Positions 1-13,219 of a DNA stretch of 18,374 nt are shown here, piece by piece. The stretch is from NCBI GenBank assembly GCA_945883615.1, contig CAMCYB010000036.1:1-18374 (forward strand), in the 5' to 3' direction. The notes beneath the pieces were generated by a model. The model searched no databases and was not told the origin of the DNA. It worked only from the letters and a program-made list of their open reading frames with translations. A program made the position numbers and the translations under genes. The DNA comes from Bordetella parapertussis. Its GTDB lineage: Bacteria > Pseudomonadota > Gammaproteobacteria > Burkholderiales > Burkholderiaceae_B. Each line of letters starts with the position of its first letter. The first letter of the stretch is position 1.

Positions 1-71
1 ACGCTTTGGCTATTAGGGGGCATCATTTTACGAACGATGTTGTCTTTAAATTCAGTGCTGTAGGTTGGCAT
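1..71 (-). CDS. IS3-family-like transposase OrfA, N-terminal fragment (runs off the window)
   Basis: The minus strand from 71 down to 1 reads MPTYSTEFKDNIVRKMMPP and then NSQSV. This is the characteristic start of OrfA-type helix-turn-helix transposase subunits (the 'YS-EFK-IV-KM-PPN--SV' pattern before the recognition helices). A GGAG at 82-85 (minus strand) sits 10 bases before the ATG, which supports this start. Only about 24 codons are present; the HTH, leucine zipper and any OrfB lie beyond the window. No stop codon or frameshift is seen in the visible part, so the element may be intact. Recognition is from a short N-terminal pattern only. Confidence 0.6.
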   Translation of the reverse strand, partial: MPTYSTEFKDNIVRKMMPPNSQS

Positions 72-140
72 AGCAACTTCACTCCAACCGCCCCAAAAGA
101 TTAAGAAAAGAAATTAAAAGACCGGACAACTATTGTGACA
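1..140 (-). mobile_element. Edge of an IS3-family-like insertion sequence, truncated by the window
   Basis: Seen: a minus-strand reading frame with an OrfA-like start lies at 1-71. Upstream of it, an outward-reading terminus can be proposed that starts at base 140 and reads TGTCACAATAGTTGTCCGG on the minus strand. IS3-family elements usually end in 5'-TG...CA-3', which fits. The other end of the element is outside the window, so the inverted repeat cannot be matched. The outer boundary at 140 is inferred from the TG terminus alone and could be off by some bases. Confidence 0.5.
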
Positions 141-6162
<6,022 letters not shown>

Positions 6163-6228
6163 AAGAGACCAGTACGCCGAAGTGTTAAAGGCAAGTGTTA
6201 CATCGTAACAAAATAAGGGCTAAAGACC

Positions 6229-6234
6229 ACTATA
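6229..6234 (-). promoter_or_regulatory. Possible -10 box for metH
   Basis: The minus strand reads TATAGT, 5 of 6 to the sigma-70 -10 consensus, about 67 bases upstream of the metH start. No respectable -35 hexamer lies 16-18 bases further upstream. It abuts the 5' arm of the 6234-6277 inverted repeat, sharing base 6234. Low confidence without transcript data. Confidence 0.25.
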
Positions 6235-6277
6235 AAGCCCCATTTTTTAGCGCTGTTTACACAAAAACAGGGGCTTT
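6234..6277. repeat. 8-bp perfect inverted repeat in the metH/btuB divergent region
   Basis: AAAGCCCC (6234-6241) and GGGGCTTT (6270-6277) are perfect inverted copies separated by 28 bases. Inside, TGTTT (6254-6258) and AAACA (6265-6269) form a second small inverted repeat. It could be a regulator site or an RNA hairpin in the metH leader. It does not have a classic terminator T run directly after either arm. Confidence 0.45.
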
Positions 6278-6352
6278 CATACCCTTTGCTTTTTAAGTGG
6301 CGTGCAGACCATAGATGTTCGTCGTGCTAAAGTCCGTTTGCTTTGGTGCTTT

Positions 6353-6504
6353 CGGTGCCGCTATATGGCAGGTCAGTTTGACCTGCATGGCATTGGGAAA
6401 GTTAAACGGGAAACAGGAAGCCTTCAATTTTGAAAGCCAGCCTGTGCTGCCCCCGCAACGGTCATCGTTAGGTTTTTTTACTTAACGACAGCCCGATACC
6501 GGCC
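6353..6504 (+). promoter_or_regulatory. Cobalamin (B12) riboswitch
   Basis: The conserved order of a cobalamin riboswitch is seen. CGGT 6353-6356 pairs with ACCG 6498-6501 as P1. GTTAAACGGGAA (about 6401-6412) matches the usual TTAA-CGGGAA segment. ACAGG 6413-6417 pairs with CCTGT 6441-6445. The core GCTGCCCCCGCAAC runs from 6446 to 6459. A peripheral 7-bp hairpin with a T-rich loop occupies 6466-6487, and the 3' conserved segment AGCCCGATACC (6490-6500) closes the element. It lies upstream of a TonB-dependent receptor gene, the most common target. Adenosyl- or methylcobalamin binding is expected to repress the downstream uptake genes. Confidence 0.88.
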
Positions 6505-6540
6505 AAATAGCCATTTTTGCTGAACAACAGTTAAAAATGT

Positions 6541-6571
6541 TCCCCTGATAACGTGCGGGGACGCACGTTTT
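6541..6571 (+). promoter_or_regulatory. Riboswitch expression platform at the btuB start: competing hairpins
   Basis: ACGTGC 6551-6556 pairs perfectly with GCACGT 6563-6568 around the loop GGGGAC, followed by a short T run (6568-6571). TCCCC 6541-6545 can pair with GGGGA 6557-6561, which is that loop, giving either a competing hairpin or an H-type pseudoknot. GGGGA is also the best Shine-Dalgarno candidate for ATG 6574 (12-base spacer, somewhat long). Occlusion of this GGGGA is a plausible way for the riboswitch to block translation. Confidence 0.55.
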
Positions 6572-6573
6572 AC

Positions 6574-8499
6574 ATGAGTTTTATCATGACTTTAAAGCCT
6601 TATTTAAAGGCAACGGGCATCTTCGCCTGTTTGCTACCTGCATTATCTGCTGCACAAAATATTTCCCCTCAGCAAACTGAAGCAACAAAACTCGAAGCCA
6701 TCATCGTGACAGCCACGCGTTCGGCACAAACACTTAAAAGTACCATCGGTGACAACACGATTGTGAGTCGTGAAGCGCTGGATCAAACACCTGACGCAAC
6801 CTTGGCAGAAGTGCTTGGCCGTCAGCACGCCATTACCTTTGTTAATTATGGGGGTCCACAAACCTTATCAACCATTAATATTCGTGGCACCAATAGCAAC
6901 CAAAGCCTTGTATTGATTGATGGGGTGCGCACCAACAACGGTAGCAACGGTTTACCCGCCTTAAACGCAATGCCTATTAATAGCATTGAGCGTATTGAGA
7001 TTGTTCGTGGCGCGAGCAGCAGCTTGTATGGTGCAGATGCAATAGGTGGGGTCGTAAACATCGTCACGCGCAAACCAGGTGATAAACAACCCTTTGAATC
7101 GTTTGCCAATTTGGGTGTAGGCACCTACTCAAGTAGTGAATATGACGCGGGGTTTTCTGGGTCACACAATGGTTTAAGTTATAGCTTGTACGGCGGGTAT
7201 GGGCAAAGTGCAGGGTTTAACGCCACCACCAATAAAAATTACTATACCAACCCCGATACAGACTCTTATTATCGAAGCAATATTGGTGGCCAAATCGGCG
7301 TAGCTTGGCAACCCGGCCAGACCTTAACCTTAAGTACATACCAGTCGCGCAACAACGCAGGAATTGATTTTGGTCCAAACCTCTATAACGACCGTAGCAT
7401 TCAAACGCTAAGCAACACAACATTGACCAGTTCGAACCAAATTAATAAAGTGTGGTTGAGTACGTTGACGGCATCTATTTTGACTGACCAATACGAAAGC
7501 AAAACGACTCCTGCAGGTAATTTTAATGGCACAGAAACGTACAAAACCGATCAAACCCAATACGTTTGGCAAAATAATTTCAAGCTATCTGAAACACAGC
7601 AATTTAGCCTTGCATATGAACGATTAGATCAAAAAATAACAGGGCAGTTTTCTAATAATGATTATGTCTCGCCGTCAACAGTCGGCTATCAAAACAATGC
7701 TGTCTTTAACAATGCGTTTGTGGGCGTCTATCAGGGTGAATGGGGGCCACACGCCGTTCAGTTGAGTGCGCGTAACGACGCCAACTCGCAGTTCGGTAAC
7801 TTTGCAACAGGTAGTATTGGCTACGCTTATGAGTTCACCTCAGAATGGCGCGCTAACGTGGGTTTTAATACCGGGTTCAGAGCCCCAAACTTTAATGAAC
7901 TGTATTGGCCTTCAACAGCAAGTTTTGTCGGTAACCCCAATTTGCAACCTGAAAAATCAAAAAATATTGAAGTGGGTTTGCAGTACACCCACCAAAGCGG
8001 TCAGCTTGGTTTAACGGCCTATCAAAATGAGATTAGCAATTTGATTATTAATGAACCGAGTCAGCCGGGTAGCTTCACTTATCAGCCTTTCAATATTGGA
8101 AAAGCAACCCTTAAAGGGCTCACACTGAATGGTAATCAGTCCATCACCCAGCGCACACAAATCGTGGGTAGCTTCGATTGGTTAAGCCCGATCAATGATG
8201 ACACCAATGAATTGTTGCCCTTGCGTGCACAACGCGTTTTACGGTTGGCTGCTGAGCATACTTGGGGTGAAGCCTTGTTTGGGTTGGAATGGTATTTATC
8301 AAGCGCCAGAAGAGAGGTCTTTAGCAAAAACAATATGGGGGGCTACGGCTTACTTAATGCCTCATTAGCTTATAAGATATCTAACAACGCCACTGTTCAA
8401 GTACGTTGGAATAATATGTTGGGTAAAGAATACAACCTTGTAGAAAACTACAACACACCCGGCTCAAACGTGTTTGTTAACCTTGCACTACGATATTGA
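6574..8499 (+). CDS. btuB: TonB-dependent outer-membrane receptor, BtuB-like (cobalamin uptake)
   Basis: A 641-residue outer-membrane beta-barrel that imports a ligand, probably B12, using TonB energy. A signal peptide occupies about residues 1-27 (hydrophobic core, SAA cleavage), then a TonB-box-like segment EAIIVTATR near 41-49. The plug domain follows (TINIRGTNSNQSLVLIDGVR, IERIEIVRGASSSLYG, AIGGVVNIVTR). A long barrel ends in NLALRY with a terminal aromatic residue. Cobalamin specificity is inferred from the upstream cobalamin riboswitch and the downstream BtuF-like gene. The start is uncertain: GTG 6553, ATG 6574 and ATG 6586 are in frame. 6574 is chosen because GGGGA lies upstream and GTG 6553 lies inside the regulatory hairpin. 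Confidence 0.88.
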   Translation: MSFIMTLKPYLKATGIFACLLPALSAAQNISPQQTEATKLEAIIVTATRSAQTLKSTIGDNTIVSREALDQTPDATLAEVLGRQHAITFVNYGGPQTLSTINIRGTNSNQSLVLIDGVRTNNGSNGLPALNAMPINSIERIEIVRGASSSLYGADAIGGVVNIVTRKPGDKQPFESFANLGVGTYSSSEYDAGFSGSHNGLSYSLYGGYGQSAGFNATTNKNYYTNPDTDSYYRSNIGGQIGVAWQPGQTLTLSTYQSRNNAGIDFGPNLYNDRSIQTLSNTTLTSSNQINKVWLSTLTASILTDQYESKTTPAGNFNGTETYKTDQTQYVWQNNFKLSETQQFSLAYERLDQKITGQFSNNDYVSPSTVGYQNNAVFNNAFVGVYQGEWGPHAVQLSARNDANSQFGNFATGSIGYAYEFTSEWRANVGFNTGFRAPNFNELYWPSTASFVGNPNLQPEKSKNIEVGLQYTHQSGQLGLTAYQNEISNLIINEPSQPGSFTYQPFNIGKATLKGLTLNGNQSITQRTQIVGSFDWLSPINDDTNELLPLRAQRVLRLAAEHTWGEALFGLEWYLSSARREVFSKNNMGGYGLLNASLAYKISNNATVQVRWNNMLGKEYNLVENYNTPGSNVFVNLALRY

Positions 8500-8507
8500 G
8501 GCCTGTA

Positions 8508-9323
8508 ATGAAGCCAAATCGTTTACTCATCATTGCAACGGTTTGGTGTTGTGCAATTTTCTTGTCTGCCCAAGCAACGGCTCAAACAACACCGACACGG
8601 CCTCGTATTGTGACGTTAACCCCGCATGCAACTGAATTAGTCTTTGCAGCGGGTGGCGGGCAGGCCATTGTCGCAACAGTGCAAGCCAGTGATTACCCCG
8701 CTAGTGTGCATCAACTGCCAAAGGTCGGTTCGGGTTTGGGGGTTGAAGTTGAACCCATCGTTTCACAAAACCCAACGCTTGTTGTGAGCTGGCCTTCACC
8801 GCTATTAGACCGGCTTAAAACGCTCGGCTTTCAAACCTTTGCCAGTCAGCCACAATATTTAAACGATATTCCAAATGAAATTGATGCCCTAGGTAAAGTT
8901 TTACACACCGAGGCATTTGCCAACACGCAAAGTGCAACCTTACGAAGTCGTATTCAGGCGTTGCCCGTTTTGAAACCCAAAACACCTTTTAAAGTTGTTA
9001 TTTTGGCTGACCTTGATGCTGGGTATGCGATTGGCGGACAACATATTTTGAATGATGTCTTGTTGCGTTGCGGTGCCGTAAACGTTTTTGCCCGACACGT
9101 TGCGGCGGCGCCGTTAATTAGTGCCGAATCACTTTGGGCCACTCAACCTGACTTCATTATTGTGGGCCAAACTGATCAAAAACCCGTTCAACTACCCCCT
9201 AAACTAGCTAATTTAAAGGCTAAAGTATTTCCTGTGAATGCTGATGCGTTATTTCGGCCAGGCCCACGTTTCATTGATGCGGCCGAACTCATTTGCAATC
9301 AGTTACAACAGGCCACACAATAG
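8508..9323 (+). CDS. btuF: Periplasmic cobalamin-binding protein, BtuF-like (ABC importer component)
   Basis: A 271-residue protein with an N-terminal signal peptide (hydrophobic core about 5-20, cleavage near AQATA). It belongs to the helical-backbone class of substrate-binding proteins for siderophores and B12: RIVTLTPHATELVFAAG, then DYPASVHQLPKVGSG, then VEPIVSQNPTLVVSW, matching the BtuF/FecB pattern. ATG 8508 is chosen because GAGG at 8498-8501, overlapping the btuB stop, lies 6 bases before it. The stop-RBS overlap indicates an operon with the btuB-like gene. BtuF would deliver B12 to BtuCD in the inner membrane, but no btuC or btuD follows; they must be elsewhere. The B12 ligand is inferred from the riboswitch context. 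Confidence 0.85.
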   Translation: MKPNRLLIIATVWCCAIFLSAQATAQTTPTRPRIVTLTPHATELVFAAGGGQAIVATVQASDYPASVHQLPKVGSGLGVEVEPIVSQNPTLVVSWPSPLLDRLKTLGFQTFASQPQYLNDIPNEIDALGKVLHTEAFANTQSATLRSRIQALPVLKPKTPFKVVILADLDAGYAIGGQHILNDVLLRCGAVNVFARHVAAAPLISAESLWATQPDFIIVGQTDQKPVQLPPKLANLKAKVFPVNADALFRPGPRFIDAAELICNQLQQATQ

Positions 9324-9355
9324 ACGCTTACGTCACCTAAATAATAGAGTGCTTG

Positions 9356-10168
9356 ATGTCTGACCCCAAACCTTTCGTTATTGCCAACAAATCCTACACC
9401 TCTCGTTTATTAATTGGTACCGGCAAGTACCGCGACTTTGAAGAAACCCGTCGCGCCATCGATATGAGCGGGGCTGAAATTGTTACCGTTGCCATTAGAC
9501 GTACCAATATTGGGCAAAACAAGGGTGAACAAAGTTTGCTCGATTTTGTTCCCCCAAACCAATTTACGCTGCTGCCTAATACTGCCGGTTGCTATACCGC
9601 CGATGATGCCGTGCGCACCCTTCGTTTAGCGCGCGAACTGTTAGACGACCATCGCTTAGTCAAGCTTGAAGTATTAGGTGATGCCCATACTTTATTCCCT
9701 AATATGCCGCAAACCCTTATTGCCGCTAAAACGCTGGTAGATGAGGGTTTTGAGGTCATGGTTTATTGCACAGATGACCCTATTCAGTGCCGTATGCTTG
9801 AAGATATCGGTTGTGTTGCCGTGATGCCGCTGGCATCACTGATTGGTTCAGGCATGGGCATTTTGAACCCTTGGAATTTAAAGCTTATCATTGAGCAGTC
9901 GCGTGTACCCGTTTTAGTTGACGCCGGTGTTGGTACGGCTTCAGACGCTGCTATTGCGATGGAATTAGGTTGCGATGGTATTTTGATGAACACAGCGATT
10001 GCCGGTGCAACTGACCCCATTTTGATGGCCAGCGCGATGCGTAAGGCGGTTGAAGCAGGGCGTGAGGCATTCTTAGCCGGCCGTGTTCCCCGCAAAACCT
10101 ACTCAGGCATGCCTACTTCACCCAGCGCGGGTTTAATGCCTTCCATTAGCCCTAAAACCAGTTCCTAA
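9356..10168 (+). CDS. thiG: Thiazole synthase ThiG
   Basis: Forms the thiazole phosphate of thiamine from deoxyxylulose phosphate, ThiS-thiocarboxylate and dehydroglycine; a cytoplasmic TIM barrel. The 270-residue product has the Schiff-base lysine K103 in LVKLEVLGD, the AIRRTNIG segment (47-54), PIGSG-like LIGSGMGI, and the phosphate-binding [25 protein letters not shown] stretch (given here in parts: [11 protein letters not shown] and [13 protein letters not shown]). ATG 9356 is preferred over TTG 9353; GAG at 9347-9349 is 6 bases upstream. The C terminus is longer than usual: after the SSPIDG-like region come about 9 extra residues encoded by a 13-base repeat. It follows btuF by 32 bases with no own riboswitch, so it probably shares the btuB transcript. 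ThiS and ThiO/ThiH are not nearby. Confidence 0.96.
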   Translation: MSDPKPFVIANKSYTSRLLIGTGKYRDFEETRRAIDMSGAEIVTVAIRRTNIGQNKGEQSLLDFVPPNQFTLLPNTAGCYTADDAVRTLRLARELLDDHRLVKLEVLGDAHTLFPNMPQTLIAAKTLVDEGFEVMVYCTDDPIQCRMLEDIGCVAVMPLASLIGSGMGILNPWNLKLIIEQSRVPVLVDAGVGTASDAAIAMELGCDGILMNTAIAGATDPILMASAMRKAVEAGREAFLAGRVPRKTYSGMPTSPSAGLMPSISPKTSS

Positions 10169-10187
10169 AACCAGCGCTTAAAACCAG
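10153..10187 (+). repeat. Three tandem copies of a 13-base unit at the thiG stop
   Basis: TAAAACCAG occurs at 10153, 10166 and 10179, an exact 13-base period. The intervening four bases vary (TTCC, CGCT). The first copy encodes part of the ThiG tail, the TAA stop is the start of the second copy (10166-10168), and the third lies in the spacer before thiD. This looks like local slippage duplication that extended and then ended the reading frame. Confidence 0.8.
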
Positions 10188-10213
10188 CCCCCCTAAATTT
10201 TGCATCGTTATTT

Positions 10214-11050
10214 ATGACTCAAACTATTCCCAATATTTTAACGATTGCCGGCATTGATCCATCTGGCGGAGCTGGCGTGCTCGCCGACGTTAAAACAATT
10301 AGCGCGTTAGGTGGCTATGCCTGCGCGGTTGTGGCTGCTTTAACGGCTCAAAACACCCAGACTGTGACTGAAATTGAACCCGTTTCGCCGCGTTTTGTTG
10401 GGCATCAAATTGACACACTCTTTGATGATGTGGTGATCAACGCTTTAAAAATTGGCATGCTGGGGCAAGCCCCCGTGATCGAAACCGTTGCCCAGCGCTT
10501 GGCTCTTAGAGCGCCGTCACACCTCGTGCTTGACCCGGTGATGGTTTCTAAAAGTGGGGCAATGCTACTTGAAGCCCGAGCGATGCACGCTTTGCGCGAG
10601 GCTTTATTGCCCTTAGCCACCTTCATGACCCCTAACTTGCCCGAAGCCTCAGTGTTACTTGAACGCAGCGCCATTGAATCAAAACGCGATATGCGTCGTG
10701 TTGCAGAACAATTACGTGAAATGATGAATCATAAAGGTCATCGCTGGGTTTTCTTAAAAGGTGGCCATTTACCAGGCGATGACACCACTGATTTCTTACA
10801 TGATGGCGATGTCATGATTGAGTTACCCGGCCACCGCATCACTACACAAAATACCCACGGCACCGGGTGTACATTGTCTGCTGCCATAGCGACATTGTTG
10901 GGTCACGGTCAGACCGCTCAAGACGCAGCGCGCAACGCTAAACAGTATTTAGTGAATGCTATATCACAAGCACATCAACTCACAGTCGGTCAGGGTCACG
11001 GCCCCGTGCATCATTTTCACCAACTATGGGGGAAAACCCCATTACAATAA
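10214..11050 (+). CDS. thiD: Bifunctional HMP kinase / HMP-phosphate kinase ThiD
   Basis: Phosphorylates HMP and HMP-P to HMP-PP, the pyrimidine substrate of ThiE; a cytoplasmic ribokinase-fold enzyme. The 278-residue product has the typical N terminus TIAGIDPSGGAGVLADVKTI (about 10-29), LDPVMVSKSGAMLL, the MTPNLPEA segment, and the anion-hole THGTGC motif at 214-219. It lies 45 bases after thiG. No clear Shine-Dalgarno is visible before ATG 10214, which may mean translation depends on ribosomes arriving from upstream or on an unstructured leader. No ThiE domain is fused to it, unlike some relatives. Its product joins the ThiC route controlled by the TPP riboswitch at the left of the window. 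Confidence 0.96.
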   Translation: MTQTIPNILTIAGIDPSGGAGVLADVKTISALGGYACAVVAALTAQNTQTVTEIEPVSPRFVGHQIDTLFDDVVINALKIGMLGQAPVIETVAQRLALRAPSHLVLDPVMVSKSGAMLLEARAMHALREALLPLATFMTPNLPEASVLLERSAIESKRDMRRVAEQLREMMNHKGHRWVFLKGGHLPGDDTTDFLHDGDVMIELPGHRITTQNTHGTGCTLSAAIATLLGHGQTAQDAARNAKQYLVNAISQAHQLTVGQGHGPVHHFHQLWGKTPLQ

Positions 11051-11077
11051 GTTTCGTGAAATTTGTCCCCATTTTTT
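11026..11077 (+). terminator. Possible attenuator or weak terminator between thiD and the methyltransferase gene
   Basis: ATGGGG (11026-11031), at the end of thiD, can pair with either of two identical CCCCAT copies. The near copy (11037-11042) gives a tight hairpin with loop GAAAA. The far copy (11067-11072) is followed by TTTTT (11073-11077) and would make a terminator-like structure with a large loop. GTTTC/GAAAT inside could stack as a small inner stem. Functional use is inference. Confidence 0.35.
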
Positions 11078-11090
11078 GAGATGCTAAACA

Positions 11091-11771
11091 ATGAATACTT
11101 TGACTTTATCTGATTTAGAAATTGCCCGATTCAATATGATTGAGCAACAAATCAAACCGTGGGACGTCTCTGACACCCACGTCATTGACGCCCTGTTTAC
11201 CCTTCATCGCGAGCGATTTACGCCCCCCTCAATGCGGGCGTTAGCCTTTTCTGATCTCGAAATTCCGCTCGTTTTACCAAGCGGCGATACAAATCAAACC
11301 ATGCTGAGCCCCAAAATCGAAGCCCGTTTTGCGCAGGCGCTTGACTTATCACAAGATGATTGTGTGCTCGAAATTGGTACGGGCTCTGGTTTTCAAGCAG
11401 CCCTTTTGGCTCAAATTGCACGTCAAATTACCACGGTAGAAATTGACACCAAGCTGGTGGCTTTTGCACAAGAAAATTTACGCCTTAACAACATTAATCA
11501 AGTCACCGTCGAAACAGGTGACGGCTGTAAAGGTTGGGGCAGCAATGAATATGATGCCATTTTATTAACAGGCTCGTTACCCAGCGTACCCGACTCTTTA
11601 AAGTATCAACTTCGTATTGGTGGTCGTTTAGTGGTTGTTGTCGGTCAAGCCCCTGTTATGACCGCCATTAAAATTACCCGCACCACCGCAGCAAGCTTTG
11701 AAACGCAAGCACTTTTTGAAACAGTCATCAAACCGCTTGTAGGCCCCCATGTTTCCCAATTTAAGTTCTAA
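11091..11771 (+). CDS. SAM-dependent methyltransferase of the protein-L-isoaspartate O-methyltransferase (PIMT) family
   Basis: A 226-residue cytoplasmic Rossmann-fold methyltransferase. Motif I, VLEIGTGSGFQAALLAQIA (about 92-110), and the N-terminal layout (MIEQQIKPWDV, VIDALFTLHRERF) match the PIMT family. In canonical Pcm the segment GQTISQPYMVA carries a conserved serine at the active site; here the aligned segment is NQTMLSPKIEA (residues 68-78), with leucine at the serine position. Isoaspartate repair activity is therefore uncertain, and I do not assign pcm. ATG 11091 has GAG 10 bases upstream. It ends 14 bases before the TolC start, so the two are very likely co-transcribed, which hints at an envelope-related role without proving one. 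Confidence 0.85.
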   Translation: MNTLTLSDLEIARFNMIEQQIKPWDVSDTHVIDALFTLHRERFTPPSMRALAFSDLEIPLVLPSGDTNQTMLSPKIEARFAQALDLSQDDCVLEIGTGSGFQAALLAQIARQITTVEIDTKLVAFAQENLRLNNINQVTVETGDGCKGWGSNEYDAILLTGSLPSVPDSLKYQLRIGGRLVVVVGQAPVMTAIKITRTTAASFETQALFETVIKPLVGPHVSQFKF

Positions 11772-11785
11772 AGCGTAATGTGCTC

Positions 11786-13216
11786 ATGACTGCACTTTTG
11801 CGCCATATCCGACTACTTTGTTTCTTGTTAGCGATATGTGCGTTAACTCCAAACGTGTGGGCGCTTGACTTAACTCAAGCATGGCAACTAGCGCTAACAA
11901 ACGACCCGACGTATGCTGCAGCCCGTGCGAACTACCGTGCTCAGTTACAAAAGTTGCCTCAAGCGCAAGCCGGTCTTTTACCTAATATGTCAGGCTCTTT
12001 GACTGGTGCTTATCTTGATAGTCGTGCAACTGGGGCACTAAGTCAGGTCTACAGCGGTGCACGATCTGCCTGGACACTTGCCTTGAACCAGCCCGTGTTT
12101 AATTGGTCAGCCCTTAATACCTTTCAGCAATCAAAGATGGTGGTAGCGGGCGCCGAAATCTCGATACAGCTGGCCTACCAAGACCTCATGCTTCGCTTAT
12201 CTCAGTCTTATTTTGATGTGCTGACAGCGCAAGACACATTAGTTGCGTTACAAGCAGAGCAACAATCAATTAATGAACAACTCGCCTCAGCTAAACGACG
12301 TTTTGAATTGGGTAATGCCACCATCACTGACTCGCTTGAAGCGCAAGCTCGGTTCGACCTTATTTCAGCCAACATTATCAGCGCTGAAAACGATGTCACC
12401 AACACCGAAGATGCGTTAATTCGCATAATTGGCATTCAACCCACTGCATTAGCGTCTTTGCCCTACACGGTTAATCTGCCCGCGCCAGCGCCAAATAATT
12501 TGTCAGCTTGGTCCAACCAAGCGTCAACAGCAAACCTAGATGTCGTTCGTGCTCGCATTCAGACTCGTATTAGTGAATACGATGTTGAGATTGCAAAGTC
12601 AGGGCATTATCCGACGGTGAACCTTACAGCGTCCTCTACCAGCAACACCCTAGGTAACAGCCAAATTCTTTCTTTTTATAGTGGTCGTACGATTGATAAT
12701 TCTGTCGGTTTAACCCTTAGCGTTCCAATTTATACTGGTGGTGGTGTGAATGCCACGGTTCTTGAAAAAACTGAATTACAGCAAAAGTCTGTGTTTGATC
12801 TTGAAGCGGTTCGCCGTCGATCAGTTCAGCTTTCAAAACAATATTTCAACGGTGTCACAGCTGGTTTAGCGCGTGTTAAAGGTTTACAAGCGAGCGAGAA
12901 GTCAAGCCTAGCCTCAGTGCAAGCTAACTTAACGGGTTATGACGTGGGTGTGCGCATTAATCTTGACGTTTTAAATGCCCAACAGCAACTTTTTATTACC
13001 AAACGAGATTTGGCTCGAGCACGATACGAGACCTTGATGGCAGGGCTACGTTTGCGCGCTAACAGTGGGTCTTTGTCTGAAGAAGACTTACTAGCCGTGG
13101 CACAAATGTTACGGCCACCCGGCTCTGCTGGTTCGGGCATTATGTATGATTTACCGAAAGGGTTGAACTTAAATCGCCAACCCTCTAGCGCCAAAAGCAC
13201 CCAAAACAAACAATAG
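11786..13216 (+). CDS. tolC: TolC-family outer-membrane efflux/secretion channel
   Basis: A 476-residue trimeric outer-membrane channel that works with inner-membrane efflux pumps and type I secretion systems. The signal peptide ends at VWA (residue 26). The mature start LDLTQAWQLALTNDPTYAAARANYRAQ is the standard TolC opening (shown here as LTQAWQLALTNDP). The two structural repeats are recognisable: QPVFNWSALNTFQQSK in the first and VPIYTGGGVNATV in the second, each followed by long periplasmic helices. The C-terminal extension SGSAGSG-like and lysine-rich tail is ordinary. ATG 11786 is preferred to GTG 11780; the upstream ATG at 11778 is out of frame and stops after three codons. No pump gene is adjacent. 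It is convergent with the next gene, three bases apart, with no terminator between. Confidence 0.93.
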   Translation: MTALLRHIRLLCFLLAICALTPNVWALDLTQAWQLALTNDPTYAAARANYRAQLQKLPQAQAGLLPNMSGSLTGAYLDSRATGALSQVYSGARSAWTLALNQPVFNWSALNTFQQSKMVVAGAEISIQLAYQDLMLRLSQSYFDVLTAQDTLVALQAEQQSINEQLASAKRRFELGNATITDSLEAQARFDLISANIISAENDVTNTEDALIRIIGIQPTALASLPYTVNLPAPAPNNLSAWSNQASTANLDVVRARIQTRISEYDVEIAKSGHYPTVNLTASSTSNTLGNSQILSFYSGRTIDNSVGLTLSVPIYTGGGVNATVLEKTELQQKSVFDLEAVRRRSVQLSKQYFNGVTAGLARVKGLQASEKSSLASVQANLTGYDVGVRINLDVLNAQQQLFITKRDLARARYETLMAGLRLRANSGSLSEEDLLAVAQMLRPPGSAGSGIMYDLPKGLNLNRQPSSAKSTQNKQ

Positions 13217-13219
13217 TGT

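Noticed and set aside
6163..6300. SAH or cobalamin riboswitch for metH on the minus strand
   Set aside because: The conserved SAH-riboswitch core is not seen on the minus strand, and the cobalamin core (6446-6459) reads only on the plus strand toward btuB.
9324..9355. A ThiS gene or a second THI box before thiG
   Set aside because: Only 32 bases separate btuF and thiG, too short for either, and no THI-box motif is present.
11778..11789. ATG at 11778 as the TolC start
   Set aside because: Out of frame; it reads only three codons before TGA.
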